A stretch of 64,000 nt of DNA from Cupriavidus numazuensis (GTDB taxonomy: Bacteria; Pseudomonadota; Gammaproteobacteria; Burkholderiales; Burkholderiaceae): contig NZ_CAJPVI010000036.1 in assembly GCF_905397435.1 (NCBI RefSeq), forward strand, positions 33,771 to 97,770, given 5' to 3'. This document shows, piece after piece, positions 55,110-63,885 of the stretch; the first letter of the stretch is position 1; each line of letters opens with the position of its first letter. The notes under the pieces are model-generated. The model did not search any database, had not been told where the DNA came from, and was given only the letters and a program-made list of their open reading frames with translations. A program made the translations under genes and the position numbers.

Positions 55110-56381
55110 ATGGCAAACCATAAGAGCGGGAGCTGTCGTGTTGGAAGCATTTTGACCAGTGGCTTGTCCCAGGTTTCGAAAGGACTGGTTGCCGTATCGA
55201 CGCTCGCATTCGGCATGGGGGAAGCGAACGCCGTCGTGGTGATCAGCAATGATCAGTATTCTAAGGGCGGCACGGTCTGCTCAACCCTTGAGCCGGGGCT
55301 TACGTCGATCGATGCCGCAGGGGGCAACGACTGCATTGTTCCTGAGGCAGGCCCCGGTCCGTCTGGTGCAGGCAACCCAGGCGCGAACATCGTCATGTAC
55401 CTGAACAAGCAAAGCAATGTCGGCGTGGATTCCCTATCGATTGGTGGTTACCTCGATGTCTGGAAGACTGCAACGTTCTTTGAAGGCGTGAACATGCAGG
55501 GCACGAGAGTGAGCATGCTTGGTGCAGGCATCGCCGACCAGGACGCCGTCAACGTCGGTCAGTTCAAGGGCGGCCTGGCTGCACTCGGTGGCGGAGCAGG
55601 CGTTGCCGCCGATGGCTCTGTCATCGCGCCAACGTACACGCTCGGCGGCGGCACGTTCAACGACGTCGGTTCGGCCCTGAGCAATCTTGACGGCCGCATT
55701 ACCAGCATGGGGCAACAGGGTGGTGGCGGCGCTGCGGAGAACGCCTATTTCCATGCCGACGGCAAGCAGGACGGCAGCGATGCCGCGGTAGTAGCAGCCG
55801 GCACTCTTGGCGTGGCGGCGGGTGCAGGCGCGCAGGCGCAGGCCAGCAACAGCGTCGCGATCGGTGCGAACGCGCAGGCCAAGGCCAGCGACTCCGCGGC
55901 GCTCGGCGCCAATGCGCAGGCAACGGCGCAGGGCAGCGTGGCGCTCGGCACCAACTCGGTAGCGGACCGCGCCAATTCGGTGTCGGTCGGCGCGGCCGGA
56001 GCCGAGCGCCAGATCACTAACGTGGCTGCAGCGACGCAGGACACCGACGCGGTCAACCTTGGCCAACTGCGCGACTACGCCAGCGAGGCCGGCCGGCGGG
56101 CCGTCAGCCAGGCCAACAGCTACACCGACCAGCGCGTGGATGCCCTGAGCCGGGAAGCGCACGCGGGCACGGCAGCCGCCATGGCCATGGCCGGACTGCC
56201 CCAGTCGACCGTCCCGGGGAAGAGCATGATCGCCCTTGGCGGCGCGACCTACCGCGGCCAGAGCGGTCTGGCGATCGGTGCATCGCTGATGTCGGCTGGT
56301 GGTCGCTGGGTGTACAAGCTGACCGGCAGCACCGCGCGCAGTACGTACGGCGCGAGCGTGGCTGCAGGATTCCACTGGTAA
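55110..56381 (+). CDS. YadA-like trimeric autotransporter adhesin
   Basis: A 423-residue type Vc adhesin. A long signal region (residues 1-40, ending GEANA) leads to a passenger with YadA head repeats, NSVAIGANAQAKASDSAALGANAQATAQGSVALGTNS at about 255-290. A HANS/HIM-type neck follows, ITNVAAATQDTDAVNLGQL near residue 310. The C-terminal anchor (GKSMIALGGATYRGQSGLAIGASLM to VAAGFHW) makes the 12-stranded trimer pore with three chains. Short for the family, with no long coiled-coil stalk. It is divergent from the Cry-like gene. Confidence 0.9.
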   Translation: MANHKSGSCRVGSILTSGLSQVSKGLVAVSTLAFGMGEANAVVVISNDQYSKGGTVCSTLEPGLTSIDAAGGNDCIVPEAGPGPSGAGNPGANIVMYLNKQSNVGVDSLSIGGYLDVWKTATFFEGVNMQGTRVSMLGAGIADQDAVNVGQFKGGLAALGGGAGVAADGSVIAPTYTLGGGTFNDVGSALSNLDGRITSMGQQGGGGAAENAYFHADGKQDGSDAAVVAAGTLGVAAGAGAQAQASNSVAIGANAQAKASDSAALGANAQATAQGSVALGTNSVADRANSVSVGAAGAERQITNVAAATQDTDAVNLGQLRDYASEAGRRAVSQANSYTDQRVDALSREAHAGTAAAMAMAGLPQSTVPGKSMIALGGATYRGQSGLAIGASLMSAGGRWVYKLTGSTARSTYGASVAAGFHW

Positions 56382-56561
56382 GCCATCCGGCCGTCTGCGC
56401 AACGCGCGGGGCGTCTGCTATCTTGGATCGAGGATCAGCAACGTCCCGCCGTCGGCATGCCACACGAATGCGGACTGGCCCCGGCGCACCGACGGCGCCG
56501 GCGGTCACTGCAGTACACAGCACAGGCCCTGCGGGGCCTTTGTTGCCGGATGGAGCCGACC

Positions 56562-57005
56562 ATGAAGCCGCAACCGTTCGCAGTGACTCCCGACGCGCAG
56601 GCGCGCGCGCTCAACGTGGTGGGCGAAAAGATCACGGTGCTGGCGCCGAATACCGCCACACAGGGGTATGAGGTGTTCCTGCAGCAGGGCGAAGAGGGCA
56701 GCGGACCGCCGCCGCACAGCCACGACTGGGACGAGTCGTTCTACATCACGCGCGGCACGATCGATATCAGCTACGACGACCAGGTCATCACGGCCACGGC
56801 CGGCACGTTCGTGCATGTGCCGGCGGGCACTGTGCATCACTTCCGCTTCGGTGCGGGCGGTGGCGAGATGATTTCCGTCACCAGCCAGGGTGGGCTGGCA
56901 TCGCGCCTCTTCACCCGGATCGATGAGGAGATTCCGCCGGGTCCCCCCGATATCGAGAAACTGCTTGCGGTGGCGCAGGAGTGTGGGGTGACGGTTGCCG
57001 GATAG
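56562..57005 (+). CDS. Cupin-domain protein
   Basis: A 147-residue protein with one cupin. Motif 1 PPPHSHDWDESFYITRG (HxH and Glu, about residue 48) and motif 2 HVPAGTVHHFR (about residue 85) give a normal metal site. GGAG precedes this ATG; a longer upstream frame has no homology. Its 3' end overlaps the LysR gene on the other strand by 95 bases. Small cupins of this form are often of unknown use. Confidence 0.85.
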   Translation: MKPQPFAVTPDAQARALNVVGEKITVLAPNTATQGYEVFLQQGEEGSGPPPHSHDWDESFYITRGTIDISYDDQVITATAGTFVHVPAGTVHHFRFGAGGGEMISVTSQGGLASRLFTRIDEEIPPGPPDIEKLLAVAQECGVTVAG

Positions 57006-57933
57006 GGTCCGCCGCTGAACCGGCACTGCCAATCCAGCTATCCCAGTACGGCGGACTGCCGATCGCGGCACGCACGCAATCGGCAAACGCGCGCAGCCGC
57101 GCCGACACACGCTGGCCTTCGGGGTGCGCAATGTAGATGGACTCGGGCGCCGCATGCAGGCCGATGTCGATGGCGGTGAGCGTGCCGCGCCGTATGGAAT
57201 CCCCCGCGATGAATGTCGGCAGCAGCGCGACGCCTAGCCCCGCTTCGGCGGCGTCGCGCATCATGTCACCGTTGTTGACGCGCAGCGCAACCGCCGTGCG
57301 CACGATCTCGCTGCCCTGGCTGCCTTGCAGACGCCAGTCCGCCACGCCGCGGTTCACATAGAAGATGCCCCGGTGTTGCCGCAGATCTTCAAGGTTCGCC
57401 GGCATGCCCATCTGCGCCACATACCCCGGCGACGCCACCAGCACGCGCCGGCTCGGCGCCAGTTGCCATGCCACCAGCCGCGAATTCTCCAGCGGGCCGT
57501 GCCGCACGACGGCGTCATAGCTGTCCGCCGCAGCGTCAACGCGGCGATCGTCCAGATCCAGCGTCAGTTCCAGTTCCGGATGTTGCGCGAGAAACGGGTA
57601 GAGCGCCGGGCCGAGGTGCAGACGGCCAAAGGTCACCGGCGCCGAGACGTGCAAGGGCCCGGCCAGGCTCCCCCGCCGCTCGGCCAGGTCGGTGCTGGCT
57701 GCCTTCACCTCGCCCAGGATACGGGTGGCGCGCTCCAGGAACGACGCGCCATCTTCGGTCAGCGTGAGCCGGCGCGTCGTACGCCGCAGCAGGTTCGCGC
57801 CCAGGGCTTTCTCCAGTTCGGCCAGCCGCTCGCTCACGACGGACTTCGACAGGTTCAGCCGTCGTGCTGCTTCGCTGATCGAGCCGGCTTCCACCACCGC
57901 AACGAAGCTGGCGACTCCTTCTAGCTTGATCAT
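56911..57933 (-). CDS. LysR-family regulator with C-terminal overlap into the cupin gene
   Basis: A 340-residue LysR regulator: HTH in residues 1-60 (MIKLEGVASFVAVVEAGSISEAARRLNLSKSVVSERLAELEKALGANLL), then the effector domain to about residue 300. The final 40 residues are Pro/Ser-rich and read the reverse strand of the cupin gene's 3' end, so they are probably an accidental extension. It is divergent from the SDR gene and likely controls it. Confidence 0.88.
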   Translation of the reverse strand: MIKLEGVASFVAVVEAGSISEAARRLNLSKSVVSERLAELEKALGANLLRRTTRRLTLTEDGASFLERATRILGEVKAASTDLAERRGSLAGPLHVSAPVTFGRLHLGPALYPFLAQHPELELTLDLDDRRVDAAADSYDAVVRHGPLENSRLVAWQLAPSRRVLVASPGYVAQMGMPANLEDLRQHRGIFYVNRGVADWRLQGSQGSEIVRTAVALRVNNGDMMRDAAEAGLGVALLPTFIAGDSIRRGTLTAIDIGLHAAPESIYIAHPEGQRVSARLRAFADCVRAAIGSPPYWDSWIGSAGSAADPIRQPSPHTPAPPQAVSRYRGDPAESPHRSG

Positions 57934-58070
57934 TGTTCGGGATCTCCGGAAAGCAGTTCCGCGACTTGCAGTCTAGTGCGAACCGCGGGCGCCGCCGATA
58001 CTGATTTGAAGCGACGGCCGGGTCATCCAGGTCGCCGATCCATGTTTTGCTTGCCTCAAGGAGATTGCCC

Positions 58071-58835
58071 ATGGGACGCCTGTCCGACAAAGTTGCCATC
58101 GTTACCGGTGCCAGTGCCGGCATTGGCCGCGCCACCGCATTGCTGTTCGCCCAGGAGGGCGCGAAGGTGGTGGTGGGGGCCAGGCGCAATGCCGAACTCG
58201 AGGAACTGGTGGCGCAGATCCGTCAAGCGGGTGGCGATGCGGTCGCGCTGGCCGGCGATGTCCGGGACGAACGCTACGCCCGCGCACTGGTCGAGCTGGC
58301 AGTAGAGCGTTACGGGCGCCTGGACATCGCGTTCAACAATGCCGGAACGCTGGGCGAGGGCGGTCCCAGCACGGGCGTCTCGGCTGATGGCTGGAGCGAC
58401 ACGCTTGCCATCAACCTGACCGGCGCCTTTCTCGGCGCCAAGCACCAGATCGCGCAGATGCAGAAGAACGGCGGCGGATCGGTGATCTTTACCTCCACGT
58501 TCGTCGGCTACACGTTCGCTTTCCCCGGCGTGGCGGCCTATGCGGCGAGCAAGTCGGGGCTGGTCGGCCTGACGCAGGCGCTGGCCGCGGAGTTCGGTCC
58601 GCAGGGCGTGCGGGTCAATGCCATCCTGCCGGGAGCGGTGGATACCGATATGTACCGCAGCATGAACGACACCGCGGAATCGCAGGCCTTCATCACTAAC
58701 CTGCACGCGCTCAAGCGCGTGGCCGCGCCGGAAGAGCTGGCCAGGTCGGTACTGTATCTGGCGTCGGATGACTCGGCCTTTGTGACCGGCACCGCGTCGC
58801 TGGTGGACGGCGGCGCTTCCATCACGCGCACCTGA
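58071..58835 (+). CDS. Short-chain dehydrogenase/reductase
   Basis: A 254-residue SDR of the classical type. Cofactor motif TGASAGIGRATA near residue 13, NNAG near residue 90, and active site Ser-Tyr-Lys with YAASK near residue 155, preceded by FTSTFVGYTF. AAGGAGA lies before the ATG at 58071; a longer frame is not supported. It is divergent from the LysR gene (137 bases) and probably regulated by it. Substrate unknown. Confidence 0.92.
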   Translation: MGRLSDKVAIVTGASAGIGRATALLFAQEGAKVVVGARRNAELEELVAQIRQAGGDAVALAGDVRDERYARALVELAVERYGRLDIAFNNAGTLGEGGPSTGVSADGWSDTLAINLTGAFLGAKHQIAQMQKNGGGSVIFTSTFVGYTFAFPGVAAYAASKSGLVGLTQALAAEFGPQGVRVNAILPGAVDTDMYRSMNDTAESQAFITNLHALKRVAAPEELARSVLYLASDDSAFVTGTASLVDGGASITRT

Positions 58836-59048
58836 AAACGCCGACGCCGGGGCCCTCGTCAGCTTGCTTGCCATGGCGGCCCTGGCAAGCGCCAGGTGGC
58901 GTGGAACTCGGCGCTGATCTACGACGGCCTGAAGCCGTCAGGCCGATAGCCCACGCTGGCCCGCAGGACAGCCCTGCGGGATGCCGTCTCGACGAATCCC
59001 ATCGCCCCTGGTAATAATCGCTGCAACGCCGAACTTCAGGGGTGGTGC

Positions 59049-60647
59049 ATGTCGCCTGTCCTGGCATTCAAGCTGGTACTGCTGTCGCTGATCGCCATCA
59101 TCGCGCTGGAGTTGCTGGCGGCAAAGCTGCGGCTGCCGCCGGCGGCAGCCTTTCTGGTCGGTGGCATTGCCATGGCATTCGTGCCTGGCCTGCCGGCGGT
59201 CGAGCTCAGTCCGGACCTGGTGTTGCTGGTCTTCCTGCCGCCGTTGCTGACGGACGGCGCGTACTTTTCGGTGTGGGACGAGTTCCGGCGCAATCTCAGC
59301 GGCATCCTGATGCTGGCGATCGGAGCCGTGCTGTTCACGACGCTGGTGGTCGGCGTGGCCGTCCACATGGTGGTTCCGGGGCTGCCGTGGGCCGCGTGTT
59401 TTGCGCTCGGCGCAATCGTGTCGCCGCCCGACGCCGTTGCGGCCAAGGCCGTGCTCGAGCGGGTCGCGTTGCCGCGGCGGCTCATGGCCTTGCTGGAGGG
59501 CGAAAGCCTGCTCAATGACGCGACCGGGCTGGTGCTCTACCGCTTCGCCGTCGCGGCCGCGCTGACCGGTGCGTTCAGCCTCGAACATGCGACCGTGGAT
59601 TTCTTCGTGCTCGCACTGGGCGGGGTTGCCGTGGGGATCGCCATCGGCTTTGCGCTGGTGCGCGTGCTGCGGCGGCTGTCCGACGAATATCTGCTGATCA
59701 CCGCAGCCATACTATCGTCCTGGGTCAGCTACATCGTCGGCGAATGGCTGGAAGTCTCCGGCGTTATCGCCACGGTGACGACCGGCATGATCCTTGGCTG
59801 GCACCAGCACCAGGTGTTCTCGGCGTCGACACGAATCCGTGGCACGGCATTCTGGCAGGTCATGGTGTTCCTGCTCGAGGCGCTGGTGTTCATCCTGATC
59901 GGGCTATCGCTGCGCGGCGTGATTGCGCGGCACAGTGGAACCGCGGATGTCATGGCGTCGCTGGCCCTGCCGGTCGGCATGGTGATCATCGCGGTCGTGC
60001 TCTCGCGCTTTGCATGGGTGTTCGGGTCGGAAGCGCTGAAGTCGGCGTGGCAGCGCGTGGTGCGGCCGCAGCAGGCAAGGGCGGACTGGCGCTCGGCAAC
60101 CATCGTCAGCTGGGCCGGGATGCGCGGCGTCGTGACGCTCGCCATTGCGCTGGCGCTTCCGGAGCAGATGCCGGGCCGCGACCTGATCCTCGTCGCATCG
60201 TTCGCGGTCATCCTCGTGACCGTGCTGTTGCAGGGCACGACCATTGGTCCGCTGATCCGGCTGCTCGATATCCGCCGCATCGAAGATGCCTCGGGCCACA
60301 AGCTGACCGAGGCACAGGCATGGGCCAGTCTCGAAGCAGTGCAGCGCGATGCGATCCGCCCGCTCGTGTTCGACGCCGACGGGGCGCTGCGGCATCCGCG
60401 GCTATGGGAACAGGTCAATTACCGCGCGCAGATTACCGAGCGGTTCAAGGACAACATCATTCCCGACGAAGAGCGCACTTCCCACTATGGCGTGATCCTG
60501 GCGGGCCTTGCTGCGGCGCGGGTGGAGTTGCTGCGGATGCATCGTGCGGGGCAGCTTCATGACGAACTGCTGCGTCATCTTGAATACGATCTGGATCTGC
60601 AGGAGATCGCGGCGTTGCATGGGAGTGCGGGCGTGGGGGCGGATTGA
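59049..60647 (+). CDS. CPA1-family Na+/H+ antiporter
   Basis: A 532-residue CPA1 antiporter with about 12 helices. Signatures: FLPPLLTDGAYFSVW near residue 60, AIVSPPDAVAAKAVLERV near residue 118, and LLEGESLLNDATGLVLYRFAV near residue 150, followed by a soluble C-terminal region from about residue 400 (IRPLVFDADG, DEERTSHYGVI). It exports sodium or other monovalent ions in exchange for protons. It follows the SDR on the same strand after a 213-base gap. Confidence 0.93.
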   Translation: MSPVLAFKLVLLSLIAIIALELLAAKLRLPPAAAFLVGGIAMAFVPGLPAVELSPDLVLLVFLPPLLTDGAYFSVWDEFRRNLSGILMLAIGAVLFTTLVVGVAVHMVVPGLPWAACFALGAIVSPPDAVAAKAVLERVALPRRLMALLEGESLLNDATGLVLYRFAVAAALTGAFSLEHATVDFFVLALGGVAVGIAIGFALVRVLRRLSDEYLLITAAILSSWVSYIVGEWLEVSGVIATVTTGMILGWHQHQVFSASTRIRGTAFWQVMVFLLEALVFILIGLSLRGVIARHSGTADVMASLALPVGMVIIAVVLSRFAWVFGSEALKSAWQRVVRPQQARADWRSATIVSWAGMRGVVTLAIALALPEQMPGRDLILVASFAVILVTVLLQGTTIGPLIRLLDIRRIEDASGHKLTEAQAWASLEAVQRDAIRPLVFDADGALRHPRLWEQVNYRAQITERFKDNIIPDEERTSHYGVILAGLAAARVELLRMHRAGQLHDELLRHLEYDLDLQEIAALHGSAGVGAD

Positions 60648-60683
60648 CGCGCCCGGCCCACAGCTGCCCCACACCCGCTCCCG

Positions 60684-61718
60684 TTACCGGCCCGCTTCGC
60701 CACTACCGCGGAAATCGGAAGGACTGACGCCATTGGCCCGGCGGAAGGCCCGGCTGAAATTCGCGACATCGGTGAAGCCGAGGCGATATGCGATCTGCGA
60801 AACCGGCAGCTCTCCTTCCAGCAGAAGGCTCCGCGCGCGCCGGTTTCGCACCGCAATGGCGAGGTCGCGGAAGCTGCTGTCCTCCTTCTTCAGGTAACGG
60901 TCCAGCGTACGCGCCGAAATGCCGAGCAGGCCGGCAAGTTCCTCCAGCGTAGGCTGGCTGTCCTCCGCTTCGTTCAGCATCATGACCACCCACTGGGCCC
61001 AGTTTCCCTGCTCGCTGTGCCGCTGCAGCAGTGCGCGGCATCGCTCCTCGGCCATGCGGACCGCATGCACGTCGGCCATCGGCAGGGCCGCGTCCAGGCT
61101 CCACGTGTCAGCCACCATGCGGATTTCCGGCAGCGGCGATGCGGCGAAATGCACGCGCACGGGGGCCAGTTCGCGATAGCGTGCCGCATGCGGTGGCGGC
61201 TCCATCGACAGGTAGATGTCGTAGACCGATGAGGGGTTCTGCAACAGGGACTTGCATTGCAGATGCGTCGAAACGGCAATCGCCTCCTGAAGCAGGTTCA
61301 GCGTTTCACTGGCCATCGGCAGCGCCGGCCGGTAGATGATTTCAGCGTGGTCGCCGGTGCGCTGATAACTCATCCTGAACATCGGCGTGAGCAGCTTGTA
61401 GTAGCGCGAACACAGCCGCAGCAACTGGTCCAGGGTGGGGCAGGAAAGCATGGCATACCCCAGGATGTCGTGCGAATTGAGCTTGAGGCGGCGACCCCAC
61501 TCGAAGCCGATGTCGGTCCTTCCGGTCAGGCGCAGCGCTTCTGCCAGCAAGCCATCGATCTGCTGTGTGGTGAGGGCGAAATCCGTTTCCCTGAACCGGT
61601 CGGGATCAATGCCTGCCGCACTCGCCAGTTCTTGCAGCGAAGTGCCGGCGGACTTCAGGTAGTCGGCCATCAGCAGGAAATAGCGGGCCGGTATCAGGGG
61701 GCGGATGGCGGCTTTCAT
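60684..61718 (-). CDS. AraC-family regulator with OruR-like N-terminus
   Basis: A 344-residue regulator. The first 200 residues form the OruR/ArgR-type arabinose-binding-like domain (LMADYLKSAGTSLQELASAAGIDPDRFRETDFALTTQQIDGLLAEAL); the last 100 hold the two AraC helix-turn-helix units (TLEELAGLLGISARTLDRYLKKEDSSFRDLAIAVRNRRARSLLLEGELPVSQIAYRLGFTDVANFSRAFRRANGVSPSDFR). It is divergent from the DAD-like cupin gene with paired direct repeats between them, so it probably controls that gene and the DUF1254 gene. A start 36 bases upstream (61754) is possible; neither has a clear ribosome site. Confidence 0.88.
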   Translation of the reverse strand: MKAAIRPLIPARYFLLMADYLKSAGTSLQELASAAGIDPDRFRETDFALTTQQIDGLLAEALRLTGRTDIGFEWGRRLKLNSHDILGYAMLSCPTLDQLLRLCSRYYKLLTPMFRMSYQRTGDHAEIIYRPALPMASETLNLLQEAIAVSTHLQCKSLLQNPSSVYDIYLSMEPPPHAARYRELAPVRVHFAASPLPEIRMVADTWSLDAALPMADVHAVRMAEERCRALLQRHSEQGNWAQWVVMMLNEAEDSQPTLEELAGLLGISARTLDRYLKKEDSSFRDLAIAVRNRRARSLLLEGELPVSQIAYRLGFTDVANFSRAFRRANGVSPSDFRGSGEAGR

Positions 61719-61754
61719 GTTCGAGGGAGGCGGCCAGAACGAGGCACCAGTCAT

Positions 61755-61790
61755 TGTCTGAAAATGATAGATCGCTGTCTGGAAATGACA
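61755..61790. promoter_or_regulatory. Direct repeats between the AraC and DAD-like genes
   Basis: Two direct repeats TGTCTGAAAATGA and TGTCTGGAAATGA begin 21 bases apart, at 61755 and 61776, in the divergent gap. Two DNA turns between half-sites is the normal spacing for AraC proteins. Inferred binding site; activity not shown. Confidence 0.55.
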
Positions 61791-61883
61791 AGTCCGGAGG
61801 TGGGCTGCCTCGCCAGAATGGGTACCTGCCAAAGCCAAGGCCGAATTCGTCCCGGACCCGGTGACATAAACAGGAGACAGTCC

Positions 61884-62360
61884 ATGTTGTTCGAATCCAT
61901 CAACACCGGTTGCCTCGATGGCAACGACACCCCGTGGATGCCTTTTGCGCCGTACAGCAACGACGTGATGGTCAAGTACTTCAAGATCGATCCGGTACGC
62001 GGCGAAACCATTACGCTGCTGAAGGCGCCCGCCGGCATGGAAATGCCGCGGCATCATCACACCGGCACGGTGATCGTCTACACCGTTCAGGGAAGCTGGC
62101 GCTACAAGGAGCACGATTGGGTCGCGCATGCGGGCAGCGTCGTCTACGAGACGGCTTCCACGCGGCACACGCCGCAGGCGGCGTATGCCGAAGGCCCCGA
62201 CATCATCACGTTCAACATCGTGGCGGGTGAACTGCTGTACCTCGACGACAAGGACAACATCATCGCGGTCGAGAACTGGAAGACGTCGATGGATCGCTAC
62301 CTCGACTACTGCAAGGCCAACGGTATCAGGCCCAAGGACTTGTCTACGTTTGAAGGCTGA
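61884..62360 (+). CDS. DAD-like cupin (2,4'-dihydroxyacetophenone dioxygenase family)
   Basis: A 158-residue cupin close to 2,4'-dihydroxyacetophenone dioxygenase and related enzymes: metal loop MPRHHHTGTVIVYTVQGSWRYKEHDWVAHAGSVVYE, then ETASTRHTPQAAY. CAGGAGA precedes the ATG at 61884. It would cleave a C-C bond of a side-chain ketone or a related substrate; specificity is not shown. It is divergent from the AraC gene and 63 bases before the DUF1254 gene, so likely one operon. Confidence 0.85.
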   Translation: MLFESINTGCLDGNDTPWMPFAPYSNDVMVKYFKIDPVRGETITLLKAPAGMEMPRHHHTGTVIVYTVQGSWRYKEHDWVAHAGSVVYETASTRHTPQAAYAEGPDIITFNIVAGELLYLDDKDNIIAVENWKTSMDRYLDYCKANGIRPKDLSTFEG

Positions 62361-62423
62361 TCTGCGGGAGACGATCCTTGCAGCGAAATGATTCGTAACG
62401 CCACAAAAGAAAAAGGAGGAGAC

Positions 62424-63854
62424 ATGATTGCATGGGCTCGCACGCAAGGGCTTCGGCGCATTCTGGCTGCGCTGATGGGCACGGCTGTTGTTCAGGCAAG
62501 CGCAGGCGCCGCATCGCCCAGCGCCGCCGACGTACAGAAGATCGCCACGGAGGCTTATATCTATGCCTATCCGATGGTGCTGATGGAGGTGACGCGTCGC
62601 GTGTCCACCAACGTTGATGCGTCGGATCCGAAGGGCGGAATCCGCGCGCCGATGAACCAGTTCGCGCATGTGGCGGAGTTTCCCGACGAGAAGTTCGACA
62701 CGGTGGTTCGCCCGAACGCGGACACTCTGTATTCAGCGCTCTGGTTCGACGTCACCCGCGAACCTCTGATCATCACCGTGCCGGATTCCGGTGGCCGCTA
62801 CTATCTGCTGCCGGCGCTCGACATGTGGACGGACGTCTTTACCTCTCCCGGTACGCGCACCACGGGCAATGGTCCGCAGCAGATCGCCATTGTCGGCCCG
62901 CGCTGGCACGGCAAGCTCCCGGCTGGTGTGACGCCCTATGTCTCGCCGACAGCCGTGGGCTGGATGATCGGCCGCACGCAGACCAACGGCGTTGCCGACT
63001 ATGCAGCCGTGCACAAATTCCAGGCCGGCCTCAGGGCCACGCCGCTCAGCGCCTGGGGAAAGCCGGGATACGTGCCACCCGCGGGCAGGAAGAATCCACA
63101 GCAGGACATGAGCGCGCCGGTGGAGCAGGTGGCAAAGATGGATGCCGCGAGCTACTTCGCGATGTTCGCCGAGCTGATGAAGAACAATCCGCCGCACGCA
63201 AACGACTATCCCATGCTTGATCGCATCGCCCATGTGGGGCTGGTGCCGGGTCAAGCCTTCAACCTGAACCGACAGGCCCCGGACGTGCAGGCCGCGCTGC
63301 GGGGCGCTCCGGCCACCGCGCGCAAGGAGATTGCCGAAGCGCTGCCGCGTGCCGGTGTCGTGAGCAACGGCTGGCGGACGATCGGCAATCCAATCGGCAC
63401 CTATGGTACCGACTACCTCCGGCGAGCGATGATCGCTTTTGTAGGGCTTGGGGCGAACACAGTCGAGGATGCCATCTATCCCATTGCGATGACGGACGTC
63501 GACGGCAAGCCCTTCGACAGTGGCGCGAAGTACGTGATTCACTTCGACAAGGAACGTCTGCCGCCTGCCAGTGCCTTCTGGTCGCTGACGATGTACAACG
63601 ATCGCCAGTTCTTTACGGCTAATCCGATCAACCGGTTTGCCATTGGCGATCGGGATCCGCTCAAGTACAACGCCGATGGATCGCTGGATCTGGTGATCCA
63701 GCGCGAACCGCCGAAGGGGGGAGGGTCCAACTGGTTGCCGGCGCCGGCGGCGGGCAACTTCACGATGAATCTGCGGTTGTACCTGCCAAAGCCTGAGGCG
63801 CTGGACGGTACGTGGAAGCCGCCGGTGGTCAGGCGGGTGGAGGGGGGGATGTGA
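62424..63854 (+). CDS. DUF1254/DUF1214 exported protein
   Basis: A 476-residue protein with signal peptide (MIAWARTQGLRRILAALMGTAVVQASAGA) and the paired domains DUF1254 (about residues 45-170; EAYIYAYPMVLMEVTRR and VVRPNADTLYSALWFDV) and DUF1214 (about 330-440; AFWSLTMYNDRQFFTANPINRFAIGDR, with a beta-sandwich end). Periplasmic by signal; the family has no settled role. AAGGAGGAGA precedes the ATG at 62424. It follows the DAD-like cupin. Confidence 0.9.
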   Translation: MIAWARTQGLRRILAALMGTAVVQASAGAASPSAADVQKIATEAYIYAYPMVLMEVTRRVSTNVDASDPKGGIRAPMNQFAHVAEFPDEKFDTVVRPNADTLYSALWFDVTREPLIITVPDSGGRYYLLPALDMWTDVFTSPGTRTTGNGPQQIAIVGPRWHGKLPAGVTPYVSPTAVGWMIGRTQTNGVADYAAVHKFQAGLRATPLSAWGKPGYVPPAGRKNPQQDMSAPVEQVAKMDAASYFAMFAELMKNNPPHANDYPMLDRIAHVGLVPGQAFNLNRQAPDVQAALRGAPATARKEIAEALPRAGVVSNGWRTIGNPIGTYGTDYLRRAMIAFVGLGANTVEDAIYPIAMTDVDGKPFDSGAKYVIHFDKERLPPASAFWSLTMYNDRQFFTANPINRFAIGDRDPLKYNADGSLDLVIQREPPKGGGSNWLPAPAAGNFTMNLRLYLPKPEALDGTWKPPVVRRVEGGM

Positions 63855-63885
63855 GGTTTGGAGGGGGATTGCGCGGATTGGGGAG

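Noticed and set aside
60684..62669. AraC gene read as a 661-residue protein
   Set aside because: The extra N-terminal part crosses the divergent DAD-like cupin gene and its promoter; homology begins near 61718.
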